From Candidatus Microbacterium colombiense (lineage in GTDB: Bacteria; Actinomycetota; Actinomycetes; Actinomycetales; Microbacteriaceae), in assembly GCA_029203165.1 (NCBI GenBank), contig CP119308.1, positions 1,116,001 to 1,180,000 on the forward strand: a stretch of DNA of 64,000 nt. The letters are read 5' to 3'. The translations under genes were made by a program, and so were the position numbers. Numbering within the stretch: position 1 is the first letter of the stretch; every line of letters begins with the position of its first letter. This document shows positions 41,522-49,102 of the stretch, piece by piece. The notes under the pieces are model-generated. The model ran no database searches. It was given only the letters and a program-made list of their open reading frames with translations, and was not told the origin of the DNA.

Positions 41522-42709
41522 GTGTTCCGCCCGATCTCCCGCACCTGGCTCGTCGTCGACATCGTCGGCGCCGTGCTCGGCTTCGCCATCACGACGCCCC
41601 TGACCTTCGTCTTCGGGAGCTCCGCGCTCAGCGCGTGGGTGCCGGAGGGCGTACCTGCCGGCGTCGCGTACGTCACGGTCGGCATCATCCTGTGGGGCGC
41701 GGCCGCGATCGCGCGGCTCTCACCCGTCCTCGCGCTGTGCGTGGCATGGTTCGGCGCGGTCGTCCAGATGAGCCTGGGCTTGCCCCCGGCCGTGTACGAC
41801 CTCGGCATCCTCGTCGTGCTCTTCTCGACCGCGGCGTGGGGCAGCAGACGGCTGCTGTGGGCCGGTGGCGTCTCGGCGCTCGTCGGCGGGGTGATCGGAG
41901 GCCTCTACTTCGGGGTGGTGTGGTCGGGCGAACTTCTGACGGATGCCGCGAGCGCGATGCGCGCCGCCATGATCGCCGCCCTGCTCGCCTCGGTCTTCGT
42001 GCTCGCGATGGTGATGTCGTGGGGTGCCGGCCTGCTCTGGCGGGTGATCCAGAGCGGGCGCGTGACCCAGGTGGCGCGGGCGCAGGCCGAGACGCTGGCC
42101 GCCGAGGAGCAGGAGCGGGTGCGGATCGCCCGCGACATGCACGACATCGTCGCCCACTCTCTCGCCGTCGTGATCGCCCAGGCCGACGGCGCACGATACG
42201 CCGCCGCCGCGCAGCCCGAGATCGCCGGGGAGGCGCTCGGCACGATCGCCCAGACCGCGCGAGGCGCGCTCTCCGACGTGCGGATGCTGCTCACCCAACT
42301 CCGTCATCGGCAGGGCGACGGGCCGCAGCCGACGCTCGCCGACCTCGAGACCCTGTTCGGCCAGGTACGCCAGGCGGGTGTCGAGCCGCGCATCACGGTC
42401 GACCCGATGCCGCCGGGAGAGCCGCCAGGGGCCATCCAGCTCGCGGTGTACCGCATCCTGCAGGAGGCGCTCACGAACGCGATCCGCCACGGTGACGGCG
42501 CCGTCGAGGTGCATCTGGCCTGGCTCCCCGATCGCGTCGACGTACAGGTGCGCAACATCGTCGGGTCTGCGGGCACGCCGGGGTCCGGTGGCCACGGCCT
42601 GATCGGCATGAGGGAGCGCGCGCAGCTCGTGGGCGGTAACCTGCAGGCGGAGCGGCACGGCGAGCAGTTCGTCGTGAGCGCATCGCTTCCGATCGGAGTC
42701 GCCGCGTGA
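41522..42709 (+). CDS. sensor histidine kinase, NarL/DesK-type
   Basis: A 395-residue kinase with five to six N-terminal membrane helices (about 10-175) without a large extracellular domain, a HisKA_3 dimerisation domain (ERVRIARDMHDIVAHSLAVVIAQADG, phosphorylated His207) and a HATPase_c domain (LQEALTNAIRHGDGAVEV, GHGLIGMRERAQLVGG). Such intramembrane sensors usually respond to membrane or cell-wall stress and control a linked ABC transporter. The GTG is 6 nt after TAGCGT. It overlaps the regulator gene by 4 bp. Confidence 0.95.
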   Translation: MFRPISRTWLVVDIVGAVLGFAITTPLTFVFGSSALSAWVPEGVPAGVAYVTVGIILWGAAAIARLSPVLALCVAWFGAVVQMSLGLPPAVYDLGILVVLFSTAAWGSRRLLWAGGVSALVGGVIGGLYFGVVWSGELLTDAASAMRAAMIAALLASVFVLAMVMSWGAGLLWRVIQSGRVTQVARAQAETLAAEEQERVRIARDMHDIVAHSLAVVIAQADGARYAAAAQPEIAGEALGTIAQTARGALSDVRMLLTQLRHRQGDGPQPTLADLETLFGQVRQAGVEPRITVDPMPPGEPPGAIQLAVYRILQEALTNAIRHGDGAVEVHLAWLPDRVDVQVRNIVGSAGTPGSGGHGLIGMRERAQLVGGNLQAERHGEQFVVSASLPIGVAA

Positions 42710-43341
42710 TCAGAGTCGTCCTCGTCGATGACCAGTCGCTGTTCCGCGCCGGCATCCGCATGCTCGTCGCCTCGCAGCCCGACCTCGACGTGGTGGGCGA
42801 GGCCGGCGACGGCCGCGAAGCACTCGACGTCGTGCGCACCACACGGCCCGACGTGGTGCTCATGGACATCCGGATGCCGGTCATGGACGGGCTGACCGCC
42901 ACGGCCGAGATCCTCGCGCAACCGAATCCGCCGCGGATCGTCATGCTCACGACGTTCGACCTCGATGAGGCGGCGGCCAGGGCGATCCGTCAGGGGGCCA
43001 GCGGCTTCCTGCTCAAAGACGCCGACCCGGAGTTCCTGCTCGCGGCCATCCGCACCGTGCACGCGGGCTCGAGCGTGATCGCCGCTTCGGCGACTCGAGA
43101 TCTGTTCGCGCACTTCGCCGAGGCGCCCAAGCCCGTGCCCGCGCAGTACGAGACCCTCACCGAGCGCGAGCGGGAGATCTTCGCGCTCGCCGCGCGTGGA
43201 CTGTCGAACTCCGAGATCGCGGCGCGCGAGTACCTCAGCGAGGCGACCGTGAAGACGCACATCAGCCGCATCCTCACCAAGCTCGCACTGCGCGACCGCG
43301 TGCAGCTGGTCGTCTTCGCCTTCGAGCACGGGCTCGCCTGA
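42706..43341 (+). CDS. LuxR/NarL-type response regulator
   Basis: A 211-residue partner of the kinase: receiver domain with Asp8/Asp9, phospho-acceptor Asp54 in VVLMDIRMPVMDG, Thr in LTTFDLDE and Lys in GFLLKDADPE, then a GerE HTH (LTEREREIFALAARGLSNSEIAAREYLSEATVKTHISRILTKL). It probably drives both its own operon and the FtsX-type ABC genes downstream. Its stop region is repeated in tandem. Confidence 0.96.
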   Translation: MIRVVLVDDQSLFRAGIRMLVASQPDLDVVGEAGDGREALDVVRTTRPDVVLMDIRMPVMDGLTATAEILAQPNPPRIVMLTTFDLDEAAARAIRQGASGFLLKDADPEFLLAAIRTVHAGSSVIAASATRDLFAHFAEAPKPVPAQYETLTEREREIFALAARGLSNSEIAAREYLSEATVKTHISRILTKLALRDRVQLVVFAFEHGLA

Positions 43342-43386
43342 CTGCTCCGCCTCGCCTGACTGCTCCGCCTCACCTGACCGCTCCGC
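43333..43386. repeat. 18-bp tandem repeat (three copies) containing the regulator's stop codon
   Basis: CTCGCCTGACTGCTCCGC is present at 43333-43350 and exactly again at 43351-43368, and with two changes at 43369-43386. The first copy includes the last codons and TGA of the response regulator gene, so TGA recurs in frame every 18 bp. Confidence 0.9.
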
Positions 43387-43410
43387 TTCGTCTGCGGCAT
43401 CCGTGAGATG

Positions 43411-43487
43411 CAGCGGTGAATCATCCCAGCGGTGTAGACGGATGCGCCGGGCGGGCGACGCGGCGCGGGGCGCTCGAAAAATAGCGT
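43411..43487 (+). promoter_or_regulatory. promoter region of the ABC transporter genes with repeated boxes
   Basis: CAGCGGTG is repeated at 43411-43418 and 43427-43434 (16-bp period), flanked by the inverted pair GCATCCGT (43397-43404) and ACGGATGC (43438-43445). TAGCGT (43482-43487) is 6 nt before the ATG. The GCGCTCG...TAGCGTGA context matches that of the kinase promoter. Confidence 0.5.
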
Positions 43488-43493
43488 GAAGGC

Positions 43494-44255
43494 ATGGAGA
43501 TCACGACCAGCGACCTCGGGCTCGCCGCCCGCGTCCAGCACCTCGACAAGACCTACGGCACGGGGGAGAGCACGGTCCGTGCGCTCGACGATGTCAGCGT
43601 CGGCATCCGCCGCGGGCAGTTCACCGCCATCATGGGCCCGTCCGGATCGGGCAAGTCCACGCTCATGCACATCATGGCCGGGCTCGACACCCCCACCGAG
43701 GGACGCGCATGGATCGGCGACACCGAGATCACCGGGCTGGGCGACCTCGATCTCACCATCCTGCGTCGCCGGCGCGTGGGCTTCATCTTCCAGGCCTTCA
43801 ACCTCGTTCCCACGCTGGACGCGCTCGGCAACATCATGCTGCCGTTCGAGCTCGACGGCCGTCGTCCCAGCGCGATCGAGCGTGGGCGGATCGACGGCCT
43901 CATCGAGACGCTGGGCCTGGGCTCGCGGCTGAACCATCGCCCGCATCAGCTGTCTGGCGGTCAGCAGCAGCGCGTGGCGATCGCCCGCGCACTGGCCACC
44001 GCGCCCGATCTGGTGTTCGCCGACGAACCCACCGGCAACCTCGACTCGAAGACCGGCCGCGAGGTGCTGCAGTTGCTCGCCCGCGCCAGCCGCGAGCACG
44101 GGCAGTCGATCGCGATGGTGACCCACGATGCGATCGCCGCCAGCCACGCGGACCGAGTGCTCTACCTGGGCGATGGTCGCATCGTCGCCGATCACCCGCG
44201 CCAGACCGCCGAAGAGATCTCCGCGTACATGCTCGCCGCCGAGGTGTCGGCATGA
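43494..44255 (+). CDS. ABC transporter ATPase, LolD/MacB type
   Basis: A 253-residue ATPase with Walker A GPSGSGKST (48-56), Q-loop FIFQAFNLVPTLDALGN, signature LSGGQQQRVAIARAL, Walker B LVFADEPTGNLDSKTG and H-loop MVTHD. It energises the FtsX-type permease that follows (4-bp overlap). Control by the adjacent two-component system is likely. Such modules expel or counter cell-envelope-active compounds, or act on lipoproteins; the substrate is not known. Confidence 0.95.
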   Translation: MEITTSDLGLAARVQHLDKTYGTGESTVRALDDVSVGIRRGQFTAIMGPSGSGKSTLMHIMAGLDTPTEGRAWIGDTEITGLGDLDLTILRRRRVGFIFQAFNLVPTLDALGNIMLPFELDGRRPSAIERGRIDGLIETLGLGSRLNHRPHQLSGGQQQRVAIARALATAPDLVFADEPTGNLDSKTGREVLQLLARASREHGQSIAMVTHDAIAASHADRVLYLGDGRIVADHPRQTAEEISAYMLAAEVSA

Positions 44256-45709
44256 GCGCCGTCGCCACCCTCGTGCCGGAGACCGCGGCGACCGGTCCGC
44301 GATGGGCCTGGCTGCGCGACCGGGGCATGGGCGCGAGTATCCTCGTCGCCGCGCTGTCCGCCGCGTTCGGTGTGCTGCTCGTCGAGGTGACCGCCTACAT
44401 CGGCGCGGTGCTGCAGGCCGATCCGTTCATCGGCGACAGCGAGACGCTCGCGTTCGTCGTCGCCCTGCTGTCGGTGCTGCTGACCGCCGTCGCGATGTAT
44501 GTCGCAGCGATCGTCACCGCCAACACGTTCTCCACGATCATCGCGGGACGGACCCGCCAGATCGCCCTGATGCGTCTGATCGGCGCGACGGCGCGGTCGC
44601 AGCGGGCCGAGGTCGGGCGCCAGGGGCTCATGGTCGGCGTCATCGGCGCGGTCGCCGGTCTGGTCGCCGGGCTGCTCGTCACGGTCGCCGGGGTGCAGAT
44701 CGGGGCGATGCTGCTCGACAACGATCCCTCCGGCTTCTCCCTCGCGCAGCCGCTCATCGCGCTGCCCGTGATCGGCGTCGCGCTCACCACGTGGGCCGCG
44801 GCCTGGGCGGGTTCCCGCCGCGTGCTCACCGTGACGCCGCTGCAGGCGCTCGGCGGGTCGGTGGAACGCACGCACGAAGAGGCCTCGGGCCGTCAGGGTC
44901 GGCATGTCGGCGCGTGGGTGCTGCTGCTCGCCGGTGCCGCGTTGCTCGCCGCCGGTGTGGTCATCGGTCTCATCACCCCGCTCGGCGTCGTGGTGGCGTT
45001 CCTCGGCGGGCTCCTCTCGTTCACCGGGCTCGCGCTCGGATCGGTGCTGTTCATGCCGCCGGTGCTCCGCCTGGTCGGGCGCATGTTCGGCTCGAGCGCG
45101 ACGGCGCGACTCGCGGCGGAGAACGCCCTGCGCTACCCCGAGCGCTCCTCGCGGATGGCGATCGGTGTGGTCATGGGCGTCACGCTGGTGACGATGTTCG
45201 CCGTGGCACTCGAGTCGGCCAAGCGGCTGATGATGAGCCAGTCCGGCGACACCCCGCCCGAGTTCTTCGCCCCGTTCGACGCCTTCGCGGCGATCATGAT
45301 GGTGCTGGTCGCCGTCTCCGCCGTCATCGCGGCCGTCGGGCTCGTGAATCTGCTCACGATCGGTGTCGTGCAACGACGGCGTGAACTCGGTCTGCTGCGC
45401 TCGATCGGACTCTCGAACCGTCAGGTGCGGCGGATGGTGCTGCTCGAGGCGACGCACATCACGGTGGCCGCGACCCTCACCGGGCTCGTGCTCGGTGTGG
45501 CATACGGGTGGATCGCCGCGCAGTCGCTGCTGGGGTCGGTGCCGGTGCTGCCCGACTTCACCCCCGCAGGGCTCGTCGCCCCGCAGATCCCGTGGGTGCC
45601 TGTGGCGATCATCGTCGCCGCGACCGCCGTACTCACGCTCGTCGCCGCGGCCACGCCCACACGACTGGCGACACGGGTGGCTCCGGTCGAGGCGCTCGCC
45701 GCGGACTGA
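44252..45709 (+). CDS. FtsX-like ABC transporter permease
   Basis: A 485-residue permease of the MacB/FtsX family with about eight to ten helices and two FtsX-type domains (about 65-190 and 355-475). IIAGRTRQIALMRLIGATARSQ and VVQRRRELGLLRSIGLSNRQVRRM are the two characteristic coupling helices. The extracytoplasmic part is short, unlike MacB, which suggests a BceB- or YtrF-like resistance function. ATGA overlap with the ATPase gene; a 23-bp-arm hairpin follows its stop. Confidence 0.93.
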   Translation: MSAVATLVPETAATGPRWAWLRDRGMGASILVAALSAAFGVLLVEVTAYIGAVLQADPFIGDSETLAFVVALLSVLLTAVAMYVAAIVTANTFSTIIAGRTRQIALMRLIGATARSQRAEVGRQGLMVGVIGAVAGLVAGLLVTVAGVQIGAMLLDNDPSGFSLAQPLIALPVIGVALTTWAAAWAGSRRVLTVTPLQALGGSVERTHEEASGRQGRHVGAWVLLLAGAALLAAGVVIGLITPLGVVVAFLGGLLSFTGLALGSVLFMPPVLRLVGRMFGSSATARLAAENALRYPERSSRMAIGVVMGVTLVTMFAVALESAKRLMMSQSGDTPPEFFAPFDAFAAIMMVLVAVSAVIAAVGLVNLLTIGVVQRRRELGLLRSIGLSNRQVRRMVLLEATHITVAATLTGLVLGVAYGWIAAQSLLGSVPVLPDFTPAGLVAPQIPWVPVAIIVAATAVLTLVAAATPTRLATRVAPVEALAAD

Positions 45710-45736
45710 GTCCCGGATCCACCTCCCCTTCCCCCG

Positions 45737-45796
45737 GTGGGGAGTCGCAACACGCCGCGTGAGAGTGATCGCTCGCGGCGTGTCGCGACTCCTCAC
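45737..45796. terminator. large hairpin after the ABC transporter genes
   Basis: Arms of 23 bp (45737-45759 and 45774-45796) pair with two mismatches around a 14-nt loop; each begins or ends with GTGGGGAGTCGC or GCGACTCCTCAC. It lies 27 nt after the permease stop and just before the TAGGCT box of the next gene. It is much longer than a usual terminator and may be a REP-like element. Confidence 0.65.
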
Positions 45797-45815
45797 GGCC
45801 GCCTAGGCTGGACGG

Positions 45816-46436
45816 ATGCCGCCGTTCGATCAGTCTACGTACCAGGTCCGCCTCGACTGGGGTCTCGCGGGTCTCGAGCGGCTCGCCGACGCGGACGTCG
45901 TCGTGATCGTCGACGTGCTGTTCTTCTCCTCGCGGCTCGCCGATGCCGTGGGCGCCGCCGACGTCGACCTGGCCGAGGCGGCGGCGTGGTCAGACGACGC
46001 GGTCGCCCCGGCGCTCGCGGTGACCGCCGCCGCGAGTGGAGCCACGGTACTGGTCGGAGGGCTCCGCAACGCCTCTGCCGTGGCGCGCGCGGTGCAGTCC
46101 GTGCAGGAGCAGCGCCGGGCCCGCACCTCGGTCGCGCTCATCGCGGCGGGGGAGCGCGACGCCTCCAGCGATCTGCGCTTCGCGGTCGAGGATCATCTCG
46201 GCGCCGGGGCGATCATCGCCGCCCTGACCGACCTCGGGATCGACCACACGGCTCCGGACGCGGCGGTGGCCGCCGAGGGCTTCCGCGCCCTGCGACGTGC
46301 GCTCGGACATCTGGTCTCGGCGAGCGGTTCGGGGCGTGACGCGTCGGATGCCGGATCCGTCGCCGCGGCATCCGAGCTCGATGCCGCCTCGTCGGTTCCC
46401 GTGCTGCAGGGCCGGGTGTTCAGCTCCTTCTCCTGA
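45816..46436 (+). CDS. 2-phosphosulfolactate phosphatase family protein (ComB-like)
   Basis: A 206-residue ComB-like protein: VVVIVDVLFFSSRLADA near the N-terminus, ATVLVGGLRNASAVARAV in the middle and LIAAGERDASSDLRFAVEDHLGAGAIIAAL later are the conserved blocks of the family. In methanogens ComB makes sulfolactate for coenzyme M; that pathway is not expected here, so the physiological substrate is unknown. The C-terminal about 45 residues are Ser/Ala-rich and extra. TAGGCT (45804-45809) is 6 nt before the ATG, which fits a leaderless mRNA. Confidence 0.88.
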   Translation: MPPFDQSTYQVRLDWGLAGLERLADADVVVIVDVLFFSSRLADAVGAADVDLAEAAAWSDDAVAPALAVTAAASGATVLVGGLRNASAVARAVQSVQEQRRARTSVALIAAGERDASSDLRFAVEDHLGAGAIIAALTDLGIDHTAPDAAVAAEGFRALRRALGHLVSASGSGRDASDAGSVAAASELDAASSVPVLQGRVFSSFS

Positions 46437-46458
46437 CCCCGCCCCCTCCTGACCCGCC
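46430..46458. repeat. 16-bp-period duplication across the comB-like stop codon
   Basis: CTCCTGACCCCGCC (from 46430, containing the TGA stop) is followed 16 bp on by CTCCTGACCCGCC (from 46446). It is a shorter and less perfect case of the stop-codon repeats seen after both response regulators and the spermidine-synthase-like gene. Confidence 0.6.
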
Positions 46459-46508
46459 ACGCCCGAGTGCAGCGCCCGGGCGGAGAAGCTCACGCGTAGG
46501 GTCGTGGC

Positions 46509-46985
46509 ATGAGGTTCGTCCCCGCATTCTTCGTCGATGCCGTGCTCGTGCTCGTGTTCGCCGTGATCGGCCGTGCGTCGCACGATGAGAACCCCGCAGG
46601 GTTTCTGATCACCGCATGGCCTTTCCTCGTCGCGCTCCTGATCGGGCATCTGCTCGCCGCGCTCCTGCCCGGGCGCCCGCGCCGTCCGTGGTCGCTCGCC
46701 TGGGGAGCTGTCGTGTGGATCGTCACGGTCGCCGGAGGGATGCTGCTGCGCATCGTCAGCGGCGATACCGCTCAGGTCGCGTTCATCATCGTCGCGACCG
46801 TCACGCTGGGGGTGTTCCTGGTGGGCTGGCGGGGCATCGCCGCACTTCTCCGGCGGCGCCGAGGAGCGGCGTCGAGGAGCGATGCCGACCCCGAGACGTC
46901 CGACAGTGACGAGGTATCCAACAGCGACGCGGAGGACGGCGACGCGGAGGACGGCGACGCGGAGGACGGCGACTCGACACCCTGA
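46509..46985 (+). CDS. DUF3054 membrane protein with repetitive acidic tail
   Basis: A 158-residue DUF3054 protein with four membrane helices (FFVDAVLVLVFAVIGRASH, then FLVALLIGHLLAALLPGRP and the following two). Its function is unknown. The C-terminal about 40 residues are acidic and contain DAEDG three times in a row, from a 15-bp tandem repeat at 46926-46970; this tail is probably disordered and variable. TAGGGT (46497-46502) is 6 nt before the ATG. It converges on the SprT-like gene over a perfect hairpin. Confidence 0.9.
   Translation: MRFVPAFFVDAVLVLVFAVIGRASHDENPAGFLITAWPFLVALLIGHLLAALLPGRPRRPWSLAWGAVVWIVTVAGGMLLRIVSGDTAQVAFIIVATVTLGVFLVGWRGIAALLRRRRGAASRSDADPETSDSDEVSNSDAEDGDAEDGDAEDGDSTP
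46926..46970 (+). repeat. 15-bp coding tandem repeat, three copies
   Basis: GACGCGGAGGACGGC at 46926-46940, 46941-46955 and 46956-46970, in frame, encoding DAEDG each time. The copies are identical, as expected for recent slippage; copy number probably differs between strains. Confidence 0.92.
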
Positions 46986-46988
46986 GCA

Positions 46989-47013
46989 GCCGCGCTGATC
47001 CGATCAGCGCGGC
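46989..47013. terminator. bidirectional terminator between DUF3054 and SprT-like genes
   Basis: GCCGCGCTGAT (46989-46999) and ATCAGCGCGGC (47003-47013) form a perfect 11-bp stem with a 3-nt loop. It covers the stop codon of the SprT-like gene and follows the DUF3054 stop by 3 nt. Confidence 0.85.
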
Positions 47014-47492
47014 ATCTGCGCGGCCAGACGTGCGTCGCTCGTGATCTCGCGACGCGTCCAGTCGAAGAGGAACTCGGCATTGAAGCTGCGCGAGCAGCGC
47101 GCGCACGAGGTGGGCCGGGTGGGACGCCGATGGCGGTAGGTGACGTGACCTGCCGGGCAGCGACCGACCCAGGGCGCGAGTTCCTGCGCGGTCTCGCCGC
47201 GGTGCGTGGTGCCGCCCACGTAGCCCAGCTGGCGGGCCGTGCGCTTCCACGAGGCGCCATGGGCTGCGGCATGGCCGGCGAGAGCGTGGGCGACCTCGTG
47301 CAGGAGTACCTGATGGATCTCGTCGTCGTCGAATCGGGCGGCCAGGTAGCGCGAGACCGTGATGCGTTTCTTGGTGTAATCGCATTGACCCGCTCGCCGC
47401 TTGGCATGGTCGAAGCCGAAGGACCAGGTGTCGTCGAGATGCATCCTGATGAGCGCCTCGCCCCAGATGCGCACACGGTCAAGATCGGCCAT
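47004..47492 (-). CDS. SprT-like zinc metalloprotease domain protein
   Basis: A 162-residue protein of the SprT/Spartan-like family. Zinc site HEVAH (65-69) with a further His in AAAHGASWK; a C-terminal zinc-ribbon-like element (CPAGH ... SCARCSRSF). Eukaryotic Spartan cleaves DNA-protein crosslinks; bacterial versions have no proven role. On this strand TAGCCT lies 6 nt before the ATG, again a leaderless layout. Confidence 0.92.
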   Translation of the reverse strand: MADLDRVRIWGEALIRMHLDDTWSFGFDHAKRRAGQCDYTKKRITVSRYLAARFDDDEIHQVLLHEVAHALAGHAAAHGASWKRTARQLGYVGGTTHRGETAQELAPWVGRCPAGHVTYRHRRPTRPTSCARCSRSFNAEFLFDWTRREITSDARLAAQMPR

Positions 47493-47557
47493 GCGCTCAG
47501 GCTAAGCCATGCCGCAGACAGTCGACGCCAGGCGGAGATGAATTCTGCGAGAGGAGA

Positions 47558-48085
47558 TCAGCCCGCGACGAGCTGCGAGCTGCGCCGGCGCTCGGCGGCG
47601 TCGATCGCGAGGAGTGCGGTCTCGAGATCGCGGTCCTCCGCGCCGGCCTCGCGGCGGAGGAACAGGGAGCGCTTGAAGCTCTCCCTGGCGGTGTCGTAGT
47701 CCTCGGCGTCGTAGGCGTTCTTGCCGTGGTGCTGATGGGCGAACGCGGCGATCGAGAGCCACCGCTGTCCCTCGGCCTCGTCGGCGCACATCACCAGTTC
47801 CTGCTCGGCTGCGGCATGCTGGCCGCGGTACTGCTGGATCGTCGCGTGCAGCACGCGGGCCCGGAGCACATCCTTGCGGGTGCCGGCCATGCGCGCCTGG
47901 CGCACCGCCTCATCGGCGAGCGAGAGGGCTTCGTCCAGACGGCCGAGCACCTTCAGCAGCCAGACGCGCTCCAGCAGAGCGGGCAGACTGCGCTGCCCTT
48001 CGATCTCGTCGAGACGCGCCGCGCACTCGTCGAGGTCGACCAGCTCGCGAAGGTTCTCCTGGTCGTAACCCCGGATGAAACTCAT
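47558..48085 (-). CDS. tetratricopeptide-repeat protein
   Basis: A 175-residue soluble protein made of helical pairs. At least three TPR-like units can be picked out (LLERVWLLKVLGRLDEALSLADEAV, VLHATIQQYRGQHAAAEQEL, FAHQHHGKNAYDAEDYDTARESFKRSLFLRRE). It probably acts as an adaptor; no partner is obvious. The ATG is preceded by GAAGGAGAG. It lies between the SprT-like gene and the spermidine-synthase-like gene on the same strand, but 66-120 nt gaps suggest separate transcription. Confidence 0.88.
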   Translation of the reverse strand: MSFIRGYDQENLRELVDLDECAARLDEIEGQRSLPALLERVWLLKVLGRLDEALSLADEAVRQARMAGTRKDVLRARVLHATIQQYRGQHAAAEQELVMCADEAEGQRWLSIAAFAHQHHGKNAYDAEDYDTARESFKRSLFLRREAGAEDRDLETALLAIDAAERRRSSQLVAG

Positions 48086-48174
48086 TGCTCTCCTTCCGCA
48101 GCGTCCCCTCCAGTGTGCCTGGCGGGGGCAGGGTCGCCCAGGCGGCGCGCCCGCGGTCGCCCATCCCGGATATC

Positions 48175-48221
48175 TCAGCCAGGAAGAGATCAGCCCAGGA
48201 AGAGATCAGCGGAGGAAGAGA
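48175..48221. repeat. 15-16-bp tandem repeat (three copies) containing the stop codon of the next gene
   Basis: Plus-strand units starting TCAGCC/TCAGCG and ending AGGAAGAGA lie at 48175-48189, 48190-48205 and 48206-48221. The last contains the stop codon (TCA on this strand) and final codons of the spermidine-synthase-like gene, so on the minus strand TGA recurs twice downstream of the real stop. Confidence 0.85.
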
Positions 48222-49072
48222 GAGGCATCCGGGCGGGGGGATGCCACGGCATCCGCGTCGGTCACGATCCGCGCCCCCTGAATGAACGCCTGCACCTCGG
48301 CGCCCTGGGCGATCTTCGCCGGGTGGGGACCGGCGGCGAGCATGCGGGGGAGCCACTCGGTGGGCAAAGCGGTGGCAGATGCGGCGATCACGAGGTTGCC
48401 GAACCGGCGCCCCTTCAGCACCTGCGTGTCGGCGAGGAGCGCGACTTCCGGAAGCACCTCGGCGATCGTCGCGATCTGCCGACGCGCGAACGCGAGTCCC
48501 GGGCCGTCGGCGACGTTCACGAGCAGCACGCCGGTCGGGGCGAGGATGCCCGAGAGCTCGCGGTAGAACTCGATGCTGGTCAGATGGGCCGGGGTCTGCG
48601 CCCCGGAGTAGACGTCGGAGACGACGAGATCGCAGCTGCCCGTCAGTGCGGCCGGGAGCCGCGCGACGCCCTCGCGTGCATCGCCGATGCGGATGCGGAT
48701 CGCCGCTCCCTTCGGCAGAGGCAGGTGCTCCCGCACGAGCTGCGCGAGCGGAGCCTCGAGCTCGATGACCTGCTGACGTGAGCCGGGCCGCGTGGCGTCG
48801 ATGTAGCGCGGGATCGTCAGTGCGCCGGCGCCCAGGTGCACCGCCGTGAGGGCCGCCCCGGCAGAGGTGAGCTGGTCGATGACGGCGCCCATGCGCACGA
48901 TGTACTCGAAGTGCAGGTGGGTCGGGTCGTCGAGATCCACGTGCGACTGCGGAGTGTCATCGACGATGAGCTCGAACCCGCTCGTGAACTCCGACGGCAC
49001 GATGCGCGCCAGGCCCCCATGATCGAGGCGGGTCTGCGGATGCTCCGCGTCACGTGTGCGATTCCGGCCCAT
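48206..49072 (-). CDS. spermidine synthase-like methyltransferase-fold protein
   Basis: A 288-residue protein of the spermidine synthase superfamily, of the short actinobacterial type often annotated as a spermidine synthase or as a fused MFS/spermidine synthase fragment. Motif I-like VHLGAGALTIPRYI, QVIELEAPLAQLVRE (the SAM-binding acidic residue), DAREGVARL and VVSDVYSGAQTPAHL are present. The catalytic Asp of true spermidine synthases lies in the DVYSG region, but polyamine-binding residues cannot be confirmed. On this strand TAGGCT precedes the ATG by 6 nt. Confidence 0.82.
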   Translation of the reverse strand: MGRNRTRDAEHPQTRLDHGGLARIVPSEFTSGFELIVDDTPQSHVDLDDPTHLHFEYIVRMGAVIDQLTSAGAALTAVHLGAGALTIPRYIDATRPGSRQQVIELEAPLAQLVREHLPLPKGAAIRIRIGDAREGVARLPAALTGSCDLVVSDVYSGAQTPAHLTSIEFYRELSGILAPTGVLLVNVADGPGLAFARRQIATIAEVLPEVALLADTQVLKGRRFGNLVIAASATALPTEWLPRMLAAGPHPAKIAQGAEVQAFIQGARIVTDADAVASPRPDASLFLR

Positions 49073-49102
49073 GCGTCGAGCCTACGCGCAGGGCCGACGC
49101 GC

